Positions 48,908 through 58,331 of a DNA stretch of 64,000 nt are shown piece after piece; the stretch's first letter is position 1; each line of letters starts with the position of its first letter. A program made the translations under genes and the position numbers. Where the stretch lies: the NCBI RefSeq assembly GCF_002995495.1, contig NZ_PVZV01000012.1:62001-126000 (forward strand). The letters are read 5' to 3'. The notes below the pieces were generated by a model. It had not been told where the DNA came from. It saw nothing but the letters and a program-made list of their open reading frames with translations, and made no database searches. This DNA is from Actinocorallia populi. Its GTDB lineage: Bacteria > Actinomycetota > Actinomycetes > Streptosporangiales > Streptosporangiaceae.

Positions 48908-49269
48908 TGCCCGTCCAGGACCGCGGTGGCCGTCGGACGCACCTCGACGGTGCCGTACTGCGCGCCGGGGCAGCGTTCGGCCCAGGCCAGCGCGGCGTCG
49001 GGCCCGTCGACGTCGATGACGAAGACGCCGGCGAGGGCCTCCTTGGTGTCGGCGAACGGCCCGTCCTGCACCTGCAGGGCTCCCGTGCGCAGGGTGACGG
49101 TCCTGGTCGCGGTGCTCGGATGCAGGACGTCCGCGGACAGCAGCACTCCCGCGGTCTCCAGGTCCCGGGCGTACGCCTGGTAGGCGTGCTGGAACGCGGC
49201 GATCTCCTCTGCAGGGATCTCACCCTCCGCCGGCTCCGGGCTGTGCAACAGCAGGCAGTAACGCATCAT
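48895..49269 (-). CDS. YCII/DGPF-domain protein
   Basis: A 124-residue ferredoxin-like-fold protein: MMRYCLLLHSPEPAEGEIPA, a helix EEIAAFQHAYQAYARDLETA, the diagnostic VQDGPFADTKEALAGVFVID (DGPF with TKE), and a final strand YGTVEVRP. These proteins are the usual partners and targets of ECF42 sigma factors, whose gene overlaps its 3' end by 13 nt. The biochemical role of the family is unknown. Confidence 0.9.
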   Translation of the reverse strand: MMRYCLLLHSPEPAEGEIPAEEIAAFQHAYQAYARDLETAGVLLSADVLHPSTATRTVTLRTGALQVQDGPFADTKEALAGVFVIDVDGPDAALAWAERCPGAQYGTVEVRPTATAVLDGQWSS

Positions 49270-49568
49270 GGTCCTTCCTCACGGGGCGGAGGCGCGGATC
49301 GCGGCCTCCATGGTGATGACGAATCACCGACGCGGAGAAAGACATCCTCCCCGAATCCACATCAGGAATCTGGCCCCGGGAGAGAGGAAAGGACCCGCGA
49401 TCTCACCGAGAGAACGGGATCCCACGCGGTATCGCCCCCTGCGCGTCCTGCACCCGGCCGTGGCGCTATTGCTGACCGCCCCGACCGTCCTCCGCGAGGT
49501 CAGGCAGGCGGCTCCCGTCCCGCGGTCCCGGCGGCGGTGCACGGTCTTCGGAGTCGCGGGTGGCCTGC

Positions 49569-49595
49569 TGTCACAAATCCGGGGGTTGTCCGGTC
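49569..49595 (+). promoter_or_regulatory. ECF41-like promoter copy 1 (before SDR)
   Basis: TGTCACA at 49569-49575, 16 bp, GGTC at 49592-49595, preceded by TTGTCC. It lies 57 bp before the SDR ATG at 49653. It has the same -35, spacing and -10-like bases as copies at 58254, 63264 and 63848. TGTCACA is the -35 described for ECF41 sigmas, while the usual -10 is CGTC. The rest of 49270-49652 is empty. Confidence 0.65.
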
Positions 49596-49652
49596 TTGAC
49601 TGGAGGCTGAGGCACCGAGGAGTGGCGGGGCCCGCGGAAGTCCTGGGAAAGG

Positions 49653-50396
49653 ATGAAGATGAGCGGCATTCTGAAGGGGAAGGTCGTCCTGGTCACGGGG
49701 GCGTCGTCGGGGATCGGTGAGGCCACCGCGCTGGCGCTCGCGGCGGAGGGGGCCCGGGTCGTCGCCGGGGCGAGGCGGGTCGGACGGCTGAAGGATCTGG
49801 TGGACCGGGCGGCCGGTGAGGTGGCGGCGGTCGAGCTGGACGTGACGGATCAGGCGTCGGTGCGGGCGGCGGTGGCGGGGGCCGTGGAGCGGTTCGGCGG
49901 GCTGGACGTGCTGGTGAACAACGCCGGGGTGATGCTCAGCGGGCCGATCTCGGGAGCGGACACCACGGAGTGGACGCGGATGGTCGAGACGAACCTGCTG
50001 GGGTCGATGTACGCCGTCCATGCGGCGCTGCCGCACCTGCTGGAACGGAAGGGCTGCGTCGTGCAGGTGTCCTCGACCTCGGGACGGGTGGCTTCGGCGA
50101 ACAGCGGGGTCTACGCGGCGACGAAGTTCGGTGTCACCGCGTTCTCCGAGGCGTTGCGGCAGGAGGTGACGGCCCAGGGGGTGCGGGTCGTGGTCGTCGA
50201 GCCCGGCTTCGTCGCCACCGAGCTGGTGGGGCACATCACCGACCCCGCGATGCAGGCCGCCGCCCAGAGCATCGCCGCGTCCATGCGGACCCTGCGGCCC
50301 GAAGACATCGCCAACGCCGTCGTGTACGCCGTCACCCAGCCCGAACACGTCGCGGTCAACGAGATCCTCATCCGCCCGACCGACCAGACCCTGTAA
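49653..50396 (+). CDS. Short-chain dehydrogenase/reductase (SDR)
   Basis: A 247-residue classical SDR: VVLVTGASSGIGEATALALA (residues 10-30), DVLVNNAGVMLSG near 85, catalytic Ser in VVQVSSTSGRV and YxxxK in GVYAATKFGVTAFSEALRQE. The C-terminus ends with NEILIRPTDQTL, typical of broad-range NAD(P)-dependent oxidoreductases. ATG 49653 follows GGGAAAGG; ATG 49659 is also possible. An ECF41-like promoter lies upstream. The tannase-like gene follows after 59 bp and may share its transcript. Confidence 0.9.
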   Translation: MKMSGILKGKVVLVTGASSGIGEATALALAAEGARVVAGARRVGRLKDLVDRAAGEVAAVELDVTDQASVRAAVAGAVERFGGLDVLVNNAGVMLSGPISGADTTEWTRMVETNLLGSMYAVHAALPHLLERKGCVVQVSSTSGRVASANSGVYAATKFGVTAFSEALRQEVTAQGVRVVVVEPGFVATELVGHITDPAMQAAAQSIAASMRTLRPEDIANAVVYAVTQPEHVAVNEILIRPTDQTL

Positions 50397-50455
50397 GGCG
50401 GCGGAACCCGCCCTGCCGCCCCAGGCAGGAAGATACGAATCCCCCCGGAGAACAT

Positions 50456-52099
50456 ATGAAAAGACATATCTCGGTGACCGCCTTCACCGCGCTGACCGCG
50501 GCGGGCCTCGGCATGCTCCAAGGGTTTCCTCCGGCCGCCGCAGCCCTGGGCCCGGACCGGACGGTCGTGGCCCATGCCGCGAAAAGGTGCGCGTCACTTG
50601 CGGAGTTCCGCATGGCCGCCGCGGACATCGGCCTGCCCACCCGCGGCGGCCGGATCGACTCCGCGACGCTCAACCGCGCCGATCCGGCGAGCGGGCGGCC
50701 CGAGTTCTGCCTGGTCCGTGGAAAGGTACACAGCTTCGACACCAAGGCACCCGACATCAACTTCCAGATCAATCTTCCGACCTCATGGAACAGGAAGTCG
50801 GTGCAGTTCGGCGGTGCCGGTTTCAACGGCACCGTCATCACCGGGCTCGGCGTCGCTCCCGGATTCGGCAACACGGATCCCGCGCAGGGACAGCCGCCGA
50901 TCGACCGCGGCTACGCGACGTTCGGAAGTGACGGAGGCACATCCGTGGGTGCCGGAGCCGTAGGCTCGTTCGCTTCGAACGAGGAGGCGCTCGCCAATTG
51001 GTCCGGGCAGAGCGTCAAGCGAACCCGTGACGCCGCCATCACCGTCTTGAAGAGGTACTACGGCGGACGACCCGACGAGCAGTACCACGTGGGAGCCTCC
51101 AAGGGAGGACACGAGGGACTCGTCGCCGCCCAGCGTTACGGCGACGACTACGACGGGATCATCGCCTACTACCCGGCCATCGCGAACCAGGCGATGGTGC
51201 TCGGATATCACCGCATGTGGCAGCAGGCCTATGGCAGTCCCGGCGGTTACCTGAACCCCGCCGAACAGCGGCTGGTCAGTGACGCGGTCCACAGCACGTG
51301 CGACGGCCTCGACGGCGCCGCCGACGGAGTGATCTCCCATGTCCGGGGCTGCGACGGCGCCTTCTCCGTCGATGCGCTACGCTGCCCCGACGTGATCGAC
51401 GGCTCGGACGCCTGCCTCTCCCCGGCCCAGATACAGACCCTCCGGACGGCGGCCTCCCGCTTCACATTCGCCTTCCCGATGGCCAACGGAGTCACCGGCA
51501 TCGGACCCTTCCCTGTGCTGCGAGGCGCGGAGCTCGCCCCGCTGCTGCTCGATGGCGCGGGAAAGGCCGAAGCCGCCGTCTACTACAACCTGATCGACCC
51601 GGAGATCCGCTACTTCATAGAGCAGAACGCCGACGGGTCCACGGCGAACTTCGACTATCTGAAGTACAGGAAGCGCATCAGGGAGCTGTCACGGCTCATC
51701 GACACCACGGATCCCGACATGGACCGCTTCGTACGCCGCGGCGGCAAGCTCATCATCCTCCAGGGCACCACCGACATGCTCGTCCCGGAGACGCTGACCG
51801 ACGCCTACTACGAGCGGATGGCCGACCGCTACGGGCCGTCGATCCGCCGCTCCGTGCGCTACTACGTGCAGCCCGGCTTCGGCCACGGGACCGGGCGCTT
51901 CGACCCGGCGTGGGACTCCCTCACCGCCCTGGACGCCTGGACGACCCGGAACACACCGCCGGCCGACCCGGTCGCCACCGACGCCAACCCCGCCACGCAC
52001 GGCCGCACCCTCCCGCTGTGCGAATACCCGCTGTGGCCGAAGTACAAGGGCCGCGGCGACATCGACCAAGCCGGGAACTTCACCTGCGCCGACCGCTGA
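50456..52099 (+). CDS. Secreted tannase/feruloyl esterase family protein
   Basis: A 547-residue exported esterase. The signal peptide (residues 1-29: positive MKRH, hydrophobic core, cut after PAAAA) is followed by an alpha/beta hydrolase with nucleophile Ser in YHVGASKGGHEGLVAAQRYG near 222, Asp in LIILQGTTDMLVPETL and His in QPGFGHGTGRFD. Cys residues typical of the family are present (CASLAEF, STCDGLDG, VRGCDGAF, LPLCEYPL, FTCAD). It should cleave phenolic esters from plant polymers outside the cell. ATG 50456 follows CGGAG. A terminator stem follows. Confidence 0.88.
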   Translation: MKRHISVTAFTALTAAGLGMLQGFPPAAAALGPDRTVVAHAAKRCASLAEFRMAAADIGLPTRGGRIDSATLNRADPASGRPEFCLVRGKVHSFDTKAPDINFQINLPTSWNRKSVQFGGAGFNGTVITGLGVAPGFGNTDPAQGQPPIDRGYATFGSDGGTSVGAGAVGSFASNEEALANWSGQSVKRTRDAAITVLKRYYGGRPDEQYHVGASKGGHEGLVAAQRYGDDYDGIIAYYPAIANQAMVLGYHRMWQQAYGSPGGYLNPAEQRLVSDAVHSTCDGLDGAADGVISHVRGCDGAFSVDALRCPDVIDGSDACLSPAQIQTLRTAASRFTFAFPMANGVTGIGPFPVLRGAELAPLLLDGAGKAEAAVYYNLIDPEIRYFIEQNADGSTANFDYLKYRKRIRELSRLIDTTDPDMDRFVRRGGKLIILQGTTDMLVPETLTDAYYERMADRYGPSIRRSVRYYVQPGFGHGTGRFDPAWDSLTALDAWTTRNTPPADPVATDANPATHGRTLPLCEYPLWPKYKGRGDIDQAGNFTCADR

Positions 52100-52115
52100 C
52101 AGCGGTCTCCTGCGA

Positions 52116-52144
52116 CCGGGCGGCCGCACCTCGCGGCCGCCCGG
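52116..52144 (+). terminator. Hairpin terminator after the tannase gene
   Basis: CCGGGCGGCCGC (52116-52127) and GCGGCCGCCCGG (52133-52144) form a perfect 12-bp stem with a 5-nt loop, 17 bp after the stop codon. Confidence 0.8.
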
Positions 52145-52291
52145 ATCCCCGGCGTGCTGATCGCGACCGGCTCCTCCACGCGTCGATCATGGTGAGCGGG
52201 GCGTCCCGTCCGCGCGGAGACGCGAGGCGCTCGAAGGCGCCGTCAGAGCCGCCTGGATACGGCCGGCGCCCGTCAGGATCCCCGGGGGCGG

Positions 52292-55066
52292 TCAGGACAC
52301 GGCCTCTGCCTTGCCCGACGCCGCCTGGTCGAGTTCGGAGAGCGAGGCCATCAGGTCGGAGCGCCTTTTGACGCCGAGCTTCATGAAGACCTTCCGCAGG
52401 TGGTACTCGACGGTGCGCGCGCTGATGAACAACCGCCCGCCGATCTCCCGGTTGGTGAGTCCCTCACGCGCGAGGCGCGCCACATTGAGCTCCTGGGCGG
52501 TGAGCTGCGCCGCAGACCCTTGGGCGCGCACCTGCGGGGTCTCGCCGAGCGCGCTCAACGCGCGTCCGGCGCGTCCGGCGAAGCCGTTCAAACCGATGCC
52601 CGACAACACCTCGTACGCGGTCCGGAGCTGCTCGCGCGCATCGGCGCGCCGGCCTGCGCGGCTCAGCTGCTCCCCGTACAGCAAACGGCACCGCCCCACC
52701 ATGATCCAGATCCGCTCGCGCTCGAAGCGCTCGATCGCGTCCTGGAACAGGGCGCGGGCCTCGTCGCCTTCACGTAGTTGCGCCTCCGCCATCGCCAGCA
52801 CGGCCTGCGCCCAGTTGGTCCCCACCGGCCGCGTGACGTCCGCCAGCTGCTCGAAGGCCTGCACGGCGAGATCGCGCTCGCCGGTGTGGGTCGCCGCTTC
52901 CACGAGCTCGAGCAGCGTGCGCATCGCGTGGCTCAGCTCGTGGGTGTAGGGCAGCTCACGGCGGCCGGAGGCCACCGCCTCGGCGAAGCGGCCCACGCCG
53001 TTGTAGAGGATGGCCTCACCGAAGTTGACCGCGCTCAGCCCGTACCCTTCGCCCCGCGCCTGCGCGTCGGCTCGGATCTGCTCCGCCCAGCGCTCTGCTT
53101 CGTCGGCCTGCCCTCGGTAGGCGGCGAGGAAGAGCCGTCCGTACTGCGGTAGCGGGTGGCCGGTGACGTCCTTGATGGCGTCGATCTCGTCGCAGGAGGC
53201 TTCCGCCGCGTCCAGCTCGCCGTCGACCGTCTGCGCCACCATCAGCAGGCTCAGGGCGATCGGCAGTACCGTCACGACGCCTTCGGCACGGGCGAGCTCG
53301 ACCTGCCGGTCGGCGAGGGCGCGGAGCCCGCGGGCGTCCCAGAGGTCCTGCGCCGCGCGTGAGGCGAACCACATCCAGTGCAGTTCGAGGGAGTCCGGGG
53401 CCTGCTCGAGGAACGCGCGCTGCGCCCGGCGCAGCGTATCGAGGGCGGCCTTCTGGCCTTTGGCGGCGAGCAACGCCTGACCTCGCAGGATCAGGTCCCG
53501 CGCGCGGCCGGACTCCTCGCCTTCGGTCGCCTCCAGGATCGCGTTCGAGACCGCGGTCACCTGTTCGGCGTCACCGAGCCGACCGCCGTAGAGCGCGGCT
53601 GCCAGCGCCTCGATGTAGGTGTCGCGAGCGAGCACCGGGTCGAACTCCTGGAGTCCGCGCGCCGCGGTGAGGAGGAGCCCTGCCCCGGTACCGTCGCGCC
53701 GCAGCGCGTATTCGGCGCGGGCTCGCAGCCGGGCGACGAGCGCCTCCTGCAGCGGGGTGAGGGGATGGCCGCGGGTGGTGTCGAGCAGGCGCAGGGCCGA
53801 CGCGGGCGCGCCCGCGTCGTGCTTGGCCTCGGCGGCTGCGATCAGCCGCTGCGCGCGCAGGGCCGACGTGGGCGTCAGGTCGGCGGCCCGTTCGAGGAAC
53901 GCGCCCGCGGCGGCCGCGCCGCCACGGGTGCGCGCCCGCACCGCGGACCGTTCCAGGTCGGCGGCGACGCCCTCGTCCGGGCGCAGCGTCGCGTTGGCTC
54001 GGTGCCACGCCCGGCGATCGGGATCGAAGTCGGCGCTGGTGGCGTCGGCCAGCGCGGCGTGCACGCTCCGCAGGTCCTCCGGCGAGGCGGCCTGGTAGAC
54101 CGCCGATCGCACGAGCGGATGCCGGAAGCTGACGCGTGTGTCGACGACGAGCGCGTCGGCGTCCTCGGCGGCGTCGATGTCCGCCGAGTCCAGGCCCAGC
54201 GCCTCACTCGCGCGCCACAGCAGGCCGGGATCCCCGGTCGGGTCCGCGGCCGCCAGCAGCAGAAGAAGGCGCGCCGACCCGGGCAGGGACTCGAGCTGCA
54301 CGACCAGGCTCTGCTCGATGCGGTTCTCCAGCGGCATCGCGCCGGTGAGCGCGAACCCGCCGGCGATCTCGACCGGGCTCAGCGCCCGGGGCAGCTCCCG
54401 CAGCGCGAGCGGGTTGCCGCGCGCCTCCACGATCAGCTGGTCGTGCACCCGCCGGTCGAGGCCGCCGGGGGCCGCGAGGCGCAGGAGTTCGCGCGCGTCC
54501 TCGTGGCCCACCCCTTCGACGGCCATCCGCGGAAGCCCGGCGAACCTCTCGTCGACGGTGCGCATGGCGAGCACGATGACGACCCCTTCGGCGTCGAGAC
54601 GCCTGGCGACGAACGCCACCGCACGTGCCGACGCCTCGTCGAGCCACTGCGCGTCATCGACGACGCACAGCAGCGCTCCACCGCCCGCGACCTCGGTGAG
54701 CAGCCCGAGCAGGGCCAGTCCCACGAGGAACGGGCTGGGCGCGGATGCCTCACGCAGGCCGAACGCCGCCTCGATCGCCTCGCGCTGCGGGGCGGGCAGG
54801 CTCCCGGCCGAGCCCATCAGGTGCCCGCACAGCTGCTGGAGACCGGCGTAGGCCAGCTCCATCTCCGACTCCGAGGCGACGATCCGCTCGATCCGGACGT
54901 CGGTCGCGGCGCGCGCCGCCATGTGGTCCAAGAGCGCGGTCTTGCCGACGCCGGCCTCGCCGGAGACGACGAGCGCACCGCTGTGGCCGGCCCTCGCGCG
55001 GTCCACCAGCGCGTTCAGCTCCGCCAGCTCGCGATGCCGTCCCCGCAGCGGTGCGGTCTCTGCCAC
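52292..55066 (-). CDS. LAL-type LuxR family transcriptional regulator (AAA ATPase + HTH)
   Basis: A 924-residue regulator. An N-terminal STAND ATPase follows the linker LRGRHRELAELNALVDRARA: Walker A VVSGEAGVGKTALLDHMAAR near 35 and Walker B LLCVVDDAQWLDEASARA near 130. Helical TPR-like repeats fill the middle (about 350-840). A C-terminal LuxR HTH follows (LTAQELNVARLAREGLTNRE and ISARTVEYHLRKVFMKLGVK). LAL proteins activate catabolic or antibiotic genes on ligand binding. GTG 55066 follows GAAGGTGG; the frame extends to 55174 without a good site. It might control the tannase (inference only). Confidence 0.9.
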   Translation of the reverse strand: MAETAPLRGRHRELAELNALVDRARAGHSGALVVSGEAGVGKTALLDHMAARAATDVRIERIVASESEMELAYAGLQQLCGHLMGSAGSLPAPQREAIEAAFGLREASAPSPFLVGLALLGLLTEVAGGGALLCVVDDAQWLDEASARAVAFVARRLDAEGVVIVLAMRTVDERFAGLPRMAVEGVGHEDARELLRLAAPGGLDRRVHDQLIVEARGNPLALRELPRALSPVEIAGGFALTGAMPLENRIEQSLVVQLESLPGSARLLLLLAAADPTGDPGLLWRASEALGLDSADIDAAEDADALVVDTRVSFRHPLVRSAVYQAASPEDLRSVHAALADATSADFDPDRRAWHRANATLRPDEGVAADLERSAVRARTRGGAAAAGAFLERAADLTPTSALRAQRLIAAAEAKHDAGAPASALRLLDTTRGHPLTPLQEALVARLRARAEYALRRDGTGAGLLLTAARGLQEFDPVLARDTYIEALAAALYGGRLGDAEQVTAVSNAILEATEGEESGRARDLILRGQALLAAKGQKAALDTLRRAQRAFLEQAPDSLELHWMWFASRAAQDLWDARGLRALADRQVELARAEGVVTVLPIALSLLMVAQTVDGELDAAEASCDEIDAIKDVTGHPLPQYGRLFLAAYRGQADEAERWAEQIRADAQARGEGYGLSAVNFGEAILYNGVGRFAEAVASGRRELPYTHELSHAMRTLLELVEAATHTGERDLAVQAFEQLADVTRPVGTNWAQAVLAMAEAQLREGDEARALFQDAIERFERERIWIMVGRCRLLYGEQLSRAGRRADAREQLRTAYEVLSGIGLNGFAGRAGRALSALGETPQVRAQGSAAQLTAQELNVARLAREGLTNREIGGRLFISARTVEYHLRKVFMKLGVKRRSDLMASLSELDQAASGKAEAVS

Positions 55067-55295
55067 GATGCCACCTTCGCTGGAAGTGCCGACGCGTAGT
55101 GACTCTCCATGTGCGCAGGATCCTATAGGGGACGTCGGCGATGCGGGAGACGCCCCTTGAGGATCATGAAGCACGGTCAGGCACCGGGGGATCCCCAGGC
55201 GGGCGGACCAGGGTCATGCCGGATGCGAACGGCGCCCGTTCCCGGGGATGGTGGTCGCCGGGCGGTCCTCAGGGGGACCGCCTCTCAGGACTGCG

Positions 55296-56162
55296 ATGAC
55301 GAACGGATCCGGCATGGAGCAGACATCCGAAAGGGAACACGGCGCCGAAGGCGCCATGACCATCGTGCTGACCGGCGCGACGGCCGGCATCGGCAGGGCT
55401 ACCGCGTCAGCGCTCGCCGGCAGGGCGGCCCACCTCATCCTGCACGGGCTGGAGCGGGAGGACGAGGTCACCGGCCTCCTGCGCGCCGTGAGCGCGGAGA
55501 TGCGCCCCGGAACCCGGCTCGACTACTTCTCCGCCGACTACGGGAACCCCGTCGACGTGGCGCGGCTGGTCCGGCGGGTGCACGACGTGACCGACCGGAT
55601 CGACCTGCTCGTCAACAACGCCGGACGCCCCGGGGCGCCCACCCGTACCGTGAACGAGGCCGGCACCGAGATGACCCTCCGGGCCAACTACCTGGCCCCC
55701 GTCCAGCTGACGGCCGGTCTCATCGACCTGATGGGCGACCGCTCGCACGGGCGGATCGTCAACGTCGCCTCGGCCACGCATCTCACGGCGACACTGCACA
55801 CGGACGATCTCTGCCTGGTGCGGCACCGGTACTCGGCGCCGGCGGCGTACGCGCATTCCAAACTCGCGCTCGTCACCTACTCCCGGTGGCTGTCGAGCCA
55901 CCGGCCCAGGCGCGGCCTCGACGTCGTCAGCATGCATCCCGGAGTGATCTCGACACCGCTCCTGCACGCCATGTACCGGGCCGCCGGGGACCGGCCCGAG
56001 CACGCGGCGGCCAATATCCGCCATGTCGCCTCGCTGCGCGGCGACAACGGCGCCTACTACGACGAGCGGACCCCGGCGGCGGCCAACCCGCAGGCATGCG
56101 ACCAGCCCACGCAGGAACGCCTGCACGACGTCACCGACCTCGCCCTCTGGGGCGGTCTTTGA
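55296..56162 (+). CDS. Short-chain dehydrogenase/reductase (retinol dehydrogenase-like)
   Basis: A 288-residue SDR: IVLTGATAGIGRATASALAG near residue 25, DLLVNNAGRPGAPTRTVNEA near 108, catalytic Ser in IVNVASATHLTATLHTDDLC, and YxxxK in YAHSKLALVTYSRW (AYAHSK). The C-terminus gives VVSMHPGVISTPLLHAMYRA. I choose ATG 55296, five bases after AGGA; in-frame ATGs at 55314 and 55356 are alternatives. It is divergent from the LAL regulator (gap 229 bp) and may be its target. Substrate unknown. Confidence 0.85.
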   Translation: MTNGSGMEQTSEREHGAEGAMTIVLTGATAGIGRATASALAGRAAHLILHGLEREDEVTGLLRAVSAEMRPGTRLDYFSADYGNPVDVARLVRRVHDVTDRIDLLVNNAGRPGAPTRTVNEAGTEMTLRANYLAPVQLTAGLIDLMGDRSHGRIVNVASATHLTATLHTDDLCLVRHRYSAPAAYAHSKLALVTYSRWLSSHRPRRGLDVVSMHPGVISTPLLHAMYRAAGDRPEHAAANIRHVASLRGDNGAYYDERTPAAANPQACDQPTQERLHDVTDLALWGGL

Positions 56163-56410
56163 TCCCGCACCAGGGACATCACGGATACGGATGCGGGACG
56201 GTTCCCGGGCTGCATGAGCCCGTATCCGGTCTCCGAGCACCTTCCATGTGAACCGAAGACGAAAGGGGACCGAAGGACGATGGAGGATCTGGACCACGGG
56301 TGGCACCTTCGCGAGGTCATGGCGATGCGCGGCATGTTCAGCACTACGGAGCTGCGTCCTCTCCAATGCCGATCACCAGGACCGGGGCGGAGATCCGCCG
56401 CTCGGACCGC

Positions 56411-56875
56411 TCATCTTCCTTCGCCGACGGGGTTTCGTTCCCGCGGGGGAGGGCCCGGCGGCCGCGGTGCGCGCAGGCGCGCCCGCTCGGCCAGTTCGGC
56501 CTCCTCGACGAGTGTGAGCATCGGCTCGCCGGGGGCGCACAGCATGGTGACCAGGAAGCGGAGGGGCACGTCGGCGCGGGCGTTGCCGTCCTGGTAGTGG
56601 ATGACGTCACCGCCGGGCTCCCAGAACGCCTCCCCGGCGCGGACCGTCCGCTCCGGCTCTCCCTCCAGCTCGAGGCGCATCTCGCCCTCCAGCACGTAGC
56701 CGAAGGCCGGGCCGGGGTGGCGGTGCGGGGGCGTGCCCGGATCGCCGGGCGGGTACTCGATGACGACGGTCATCACCTGGACGCCGTCGGGGACGGCCGG
56801 CGGCCGCGCCTCCTGGAGCACGGTGAGCGCCGTCTTCCAGGCGTCCGACTGCGGCCGGTCGTTCGTGCCGGTCAT
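56411..56875 (-). CDS. Cupin domain protein
   Basis: A 154-residue cupin. Motif 1 is PPGDPGTPPHRHPGPAFGYV followed by LEGEMRLELEG (two His and Glu-type ligands), and motif 2 is AGEAFWEPGGDVIHYQDGNA. It matches the small single-cupin group of unknown enzymes and sensors. ATG 56875 follows AAGGA. It lies 76 bp behind the alpha/beta hydrolase gene on the same strand. The Arg/Pro-rich last 20 residues are probably disordered. Confidence 0.85.
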   Translation of the reverse strand: MTGTNDRPQSDAWKTALTVLQEARPPAVPDGVQVMTVVIEYPPGDPGTPPHRHPGPAFGYVLEGEMRLELEGEPERTVRAGEAFWEPGGDVIHYQDGNARADVPLRFLVTMLCAPGEPMLTLVEEAELAERARLRAPRPPGPPPRERNPVGEGR

Positions 56876-56951
56876 GGTCGTCCTTTCGTCGGTGTCGTCG
56901 AAGGCGGTCGCGGATCAGCGGGCGGCCTTCTCGATGAGGGCGGTGAGAAGG

Positions 56952-57782
56952 TCACCGGAGGAAGTCGAGGAGCGCGGCGTTGACCTCCTCCGCATGGGTC
57001 CAGTGGATGGCGTGGGGACCGCCTTCGATGACCTCGTAGCGCAGGTCGTGCAGGTGCTCCTTCAGCCGGTCTCCCGTGACGGCGATGGGCATGATGCGGT
57101 CGTTGTCGCCCTGGACGGCGAGGACGGGGACGTCGAACTTCGCGAGGTCGTCCCGGAAGTCGGCGGTCCAGCTGGCGACGCTGTTGTGCGTGGCGATCGG
57201 GCCGGCCGCGGTGGCGACCGCGAACGACGCACGCAGCGCGTCGAAACCGATCCGGGTCCCGCCCAGGATGTCGGCGTTGTGGGAGTCCTCGAGGAAGGTC
57301 TTCAGGTAGGCGAACCGGTCGGCGCGGATCTCCCGCCGGATGGCGTCGAAGACGGACCAGTCGATGCCCTCGGGGTTGTCGTCGTCCCAGCCGAGGCAGG
57401 GCGGGATGGGGGCGATCAGCACGACCTTGGCCACCCGTGCCGAGCTGTAGGAGCCCACGTAGCGGACCGCCTCACCGGTGCCCATGCAGGTCCCGACGAG
57501 GACGGTCTCCCGCAGGTCCAGCTTCTCCATGAGAGCGCTGAGGTCGGCGGTGAACGTGTCGTAGTGGTATCCGATCGACGGCCGGTCGGACCTGCCGAAC
57601 CCGCGCCGGTCGTAGGTGATGACGCGGTATCCCGCCCCCAGCAGCGCCGCCGCCTGCTTCTCCCAGGACGCCCCGTTCAGCGCGAAACCGTGGATGAGCA
57701 CCACGGGCGTTCCCGTTCCGTGGTCCTCGTAGTAAATGCGGATCGCCTTTCCGTTCTCTTCGCCGACTTTCAGGTACGACAT
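56952..57782 (-). CDS. Alpha/beta hydrolase of the cofactor-free haloperoxidase/esterase group, Cys nucleophile
   Basis: A 276-residue alpha/beta hydrolase: oxyanion segment VVLIHGFALNGASWEKQAAA, RRGFGRSDRPSIGYHYDTFT, nucleophile elbow VLVGTCMGTGEAVRYVGSYS, acid ALAVQGDNDRIMPI and His EGGPHAIHWTHAEEVN. The usual GxSMG elbow here reads G-T-C-M-G, so Cys replaces the catalytic Ser. ATG 57782 follows GGAGG. The closest family is non-haem chloroperoxidase-like esterases. With Cys the activity may be changed (thioesterase-like or dienelactone-hydrolase-like). Confidence 0.88.
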   Translation of the reverse strand: MSYLKVGEENGKAIRIYYEDHGTGTPVVLIHGFALNGASWEKQAAALLGAGYRVITYDRRGFGRSDRPSIGYHYDTFTADLSALMEKLDLRETVLVGTCMGTGEAVRYVGSYSSARVAKVVLIAPIPPCLGWDDDNPEGIDWSVFDAIRREIRADRFAYLKTFLEDSHNADILGGTRIGFDALRASFAVATAAGPIATHNSVASWTADFRDDLAKFDVPVLAVQGDNDRIMPIAVTGDRLKEHLHDLRYEVIEGGPHAIHWTHAEEVNAALLDFLR

Positions 57783-58027
57783 GCCGCCTCCTCGGGGTCA
57801 GGCGTTTCACCCGGAACCACCGGGCCTCTTTCTTCACCATCCCGCATCGGCCCGGACAGGACATGACACGAATGAATGAGGTTTGCAGAAAGGAAGGGAA
57901 GGCCGGTCTTTCGCCTTATCGGTCAAGGGATTTGCGCAAGGTTCGGCGGGCATGCGAAATCCGGTCCATCCCCGAGGAACGGTCCCGGCCTTCATTTCCC
58001 GTCGTCAGCCGGTGCTCTCGTTCTGCT

Positions 58028-58180
58028 TCAGGTATGCGCGGTGGCGGCGTTCGTGAGGCCGCTCTCGCCGAAGAGGATGATGATGGACAGGCCATAGCGC
58101 TCGGCGATGTGGTGCGGATGCCAGGTGGTGGGCGCCCGCCAGGGCGCCGCGAGCGCCCTCCTGTCGGTCCGTTCCGCTGA
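58028..58180 (-). pseudogene. LtrA-like membrane protein fragment
   Basis: Minus-strand reading contains WHPHHIAERYGLSIIILFGE and SGLTNAATAHT with a stop. This is the FHPxHFAERYGLFTIIVLGE block of low-temperature-requirement A proteins, which normally lies mid-protein in about 380 residues. Everything else of the gene is missing. It lies in the 549-bp gap 57783-58331, which otherwise holds only an ECF41-like promoter. Confidence 0.5.
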
Positions 58181-58253
58181 CGAGACAGGGCGGCTCCTCC
58201 GCTTGTGACAGCAGGCGCCGGAATCAAAGACTTTGAAGACCTTTCGCCGGATC

Positions 58254-58280
58254 TGTCACAGGAGAAAGGGGTGCCCGGTC
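58254..58280 (+). promoter_or_regulatory. ECF41-like promoter copy 2 (before ferritin/CDGSH operon)
   Basis: TGTCACA at 58254-58260, 16 bp, GGTC at 58277-58280. It lies 51 bp before the first ATG (58332) of the operon. Same geometry as the copies at 49569, 63264 and 63848. Confidence 0.7.
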
Positions 58281-58331
58281 TTAGCTGGCGACCGGGCGGC
58301 GACCAGGCCCCGGCGAACAGGAGGGCTCCTC

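Noticed and set aside
53378-55099. 573-codon plus frame opposite the LAL regulator
   Set aside because: Antisense shadow of a gene with clear Walker motifs and a LuxR domain.
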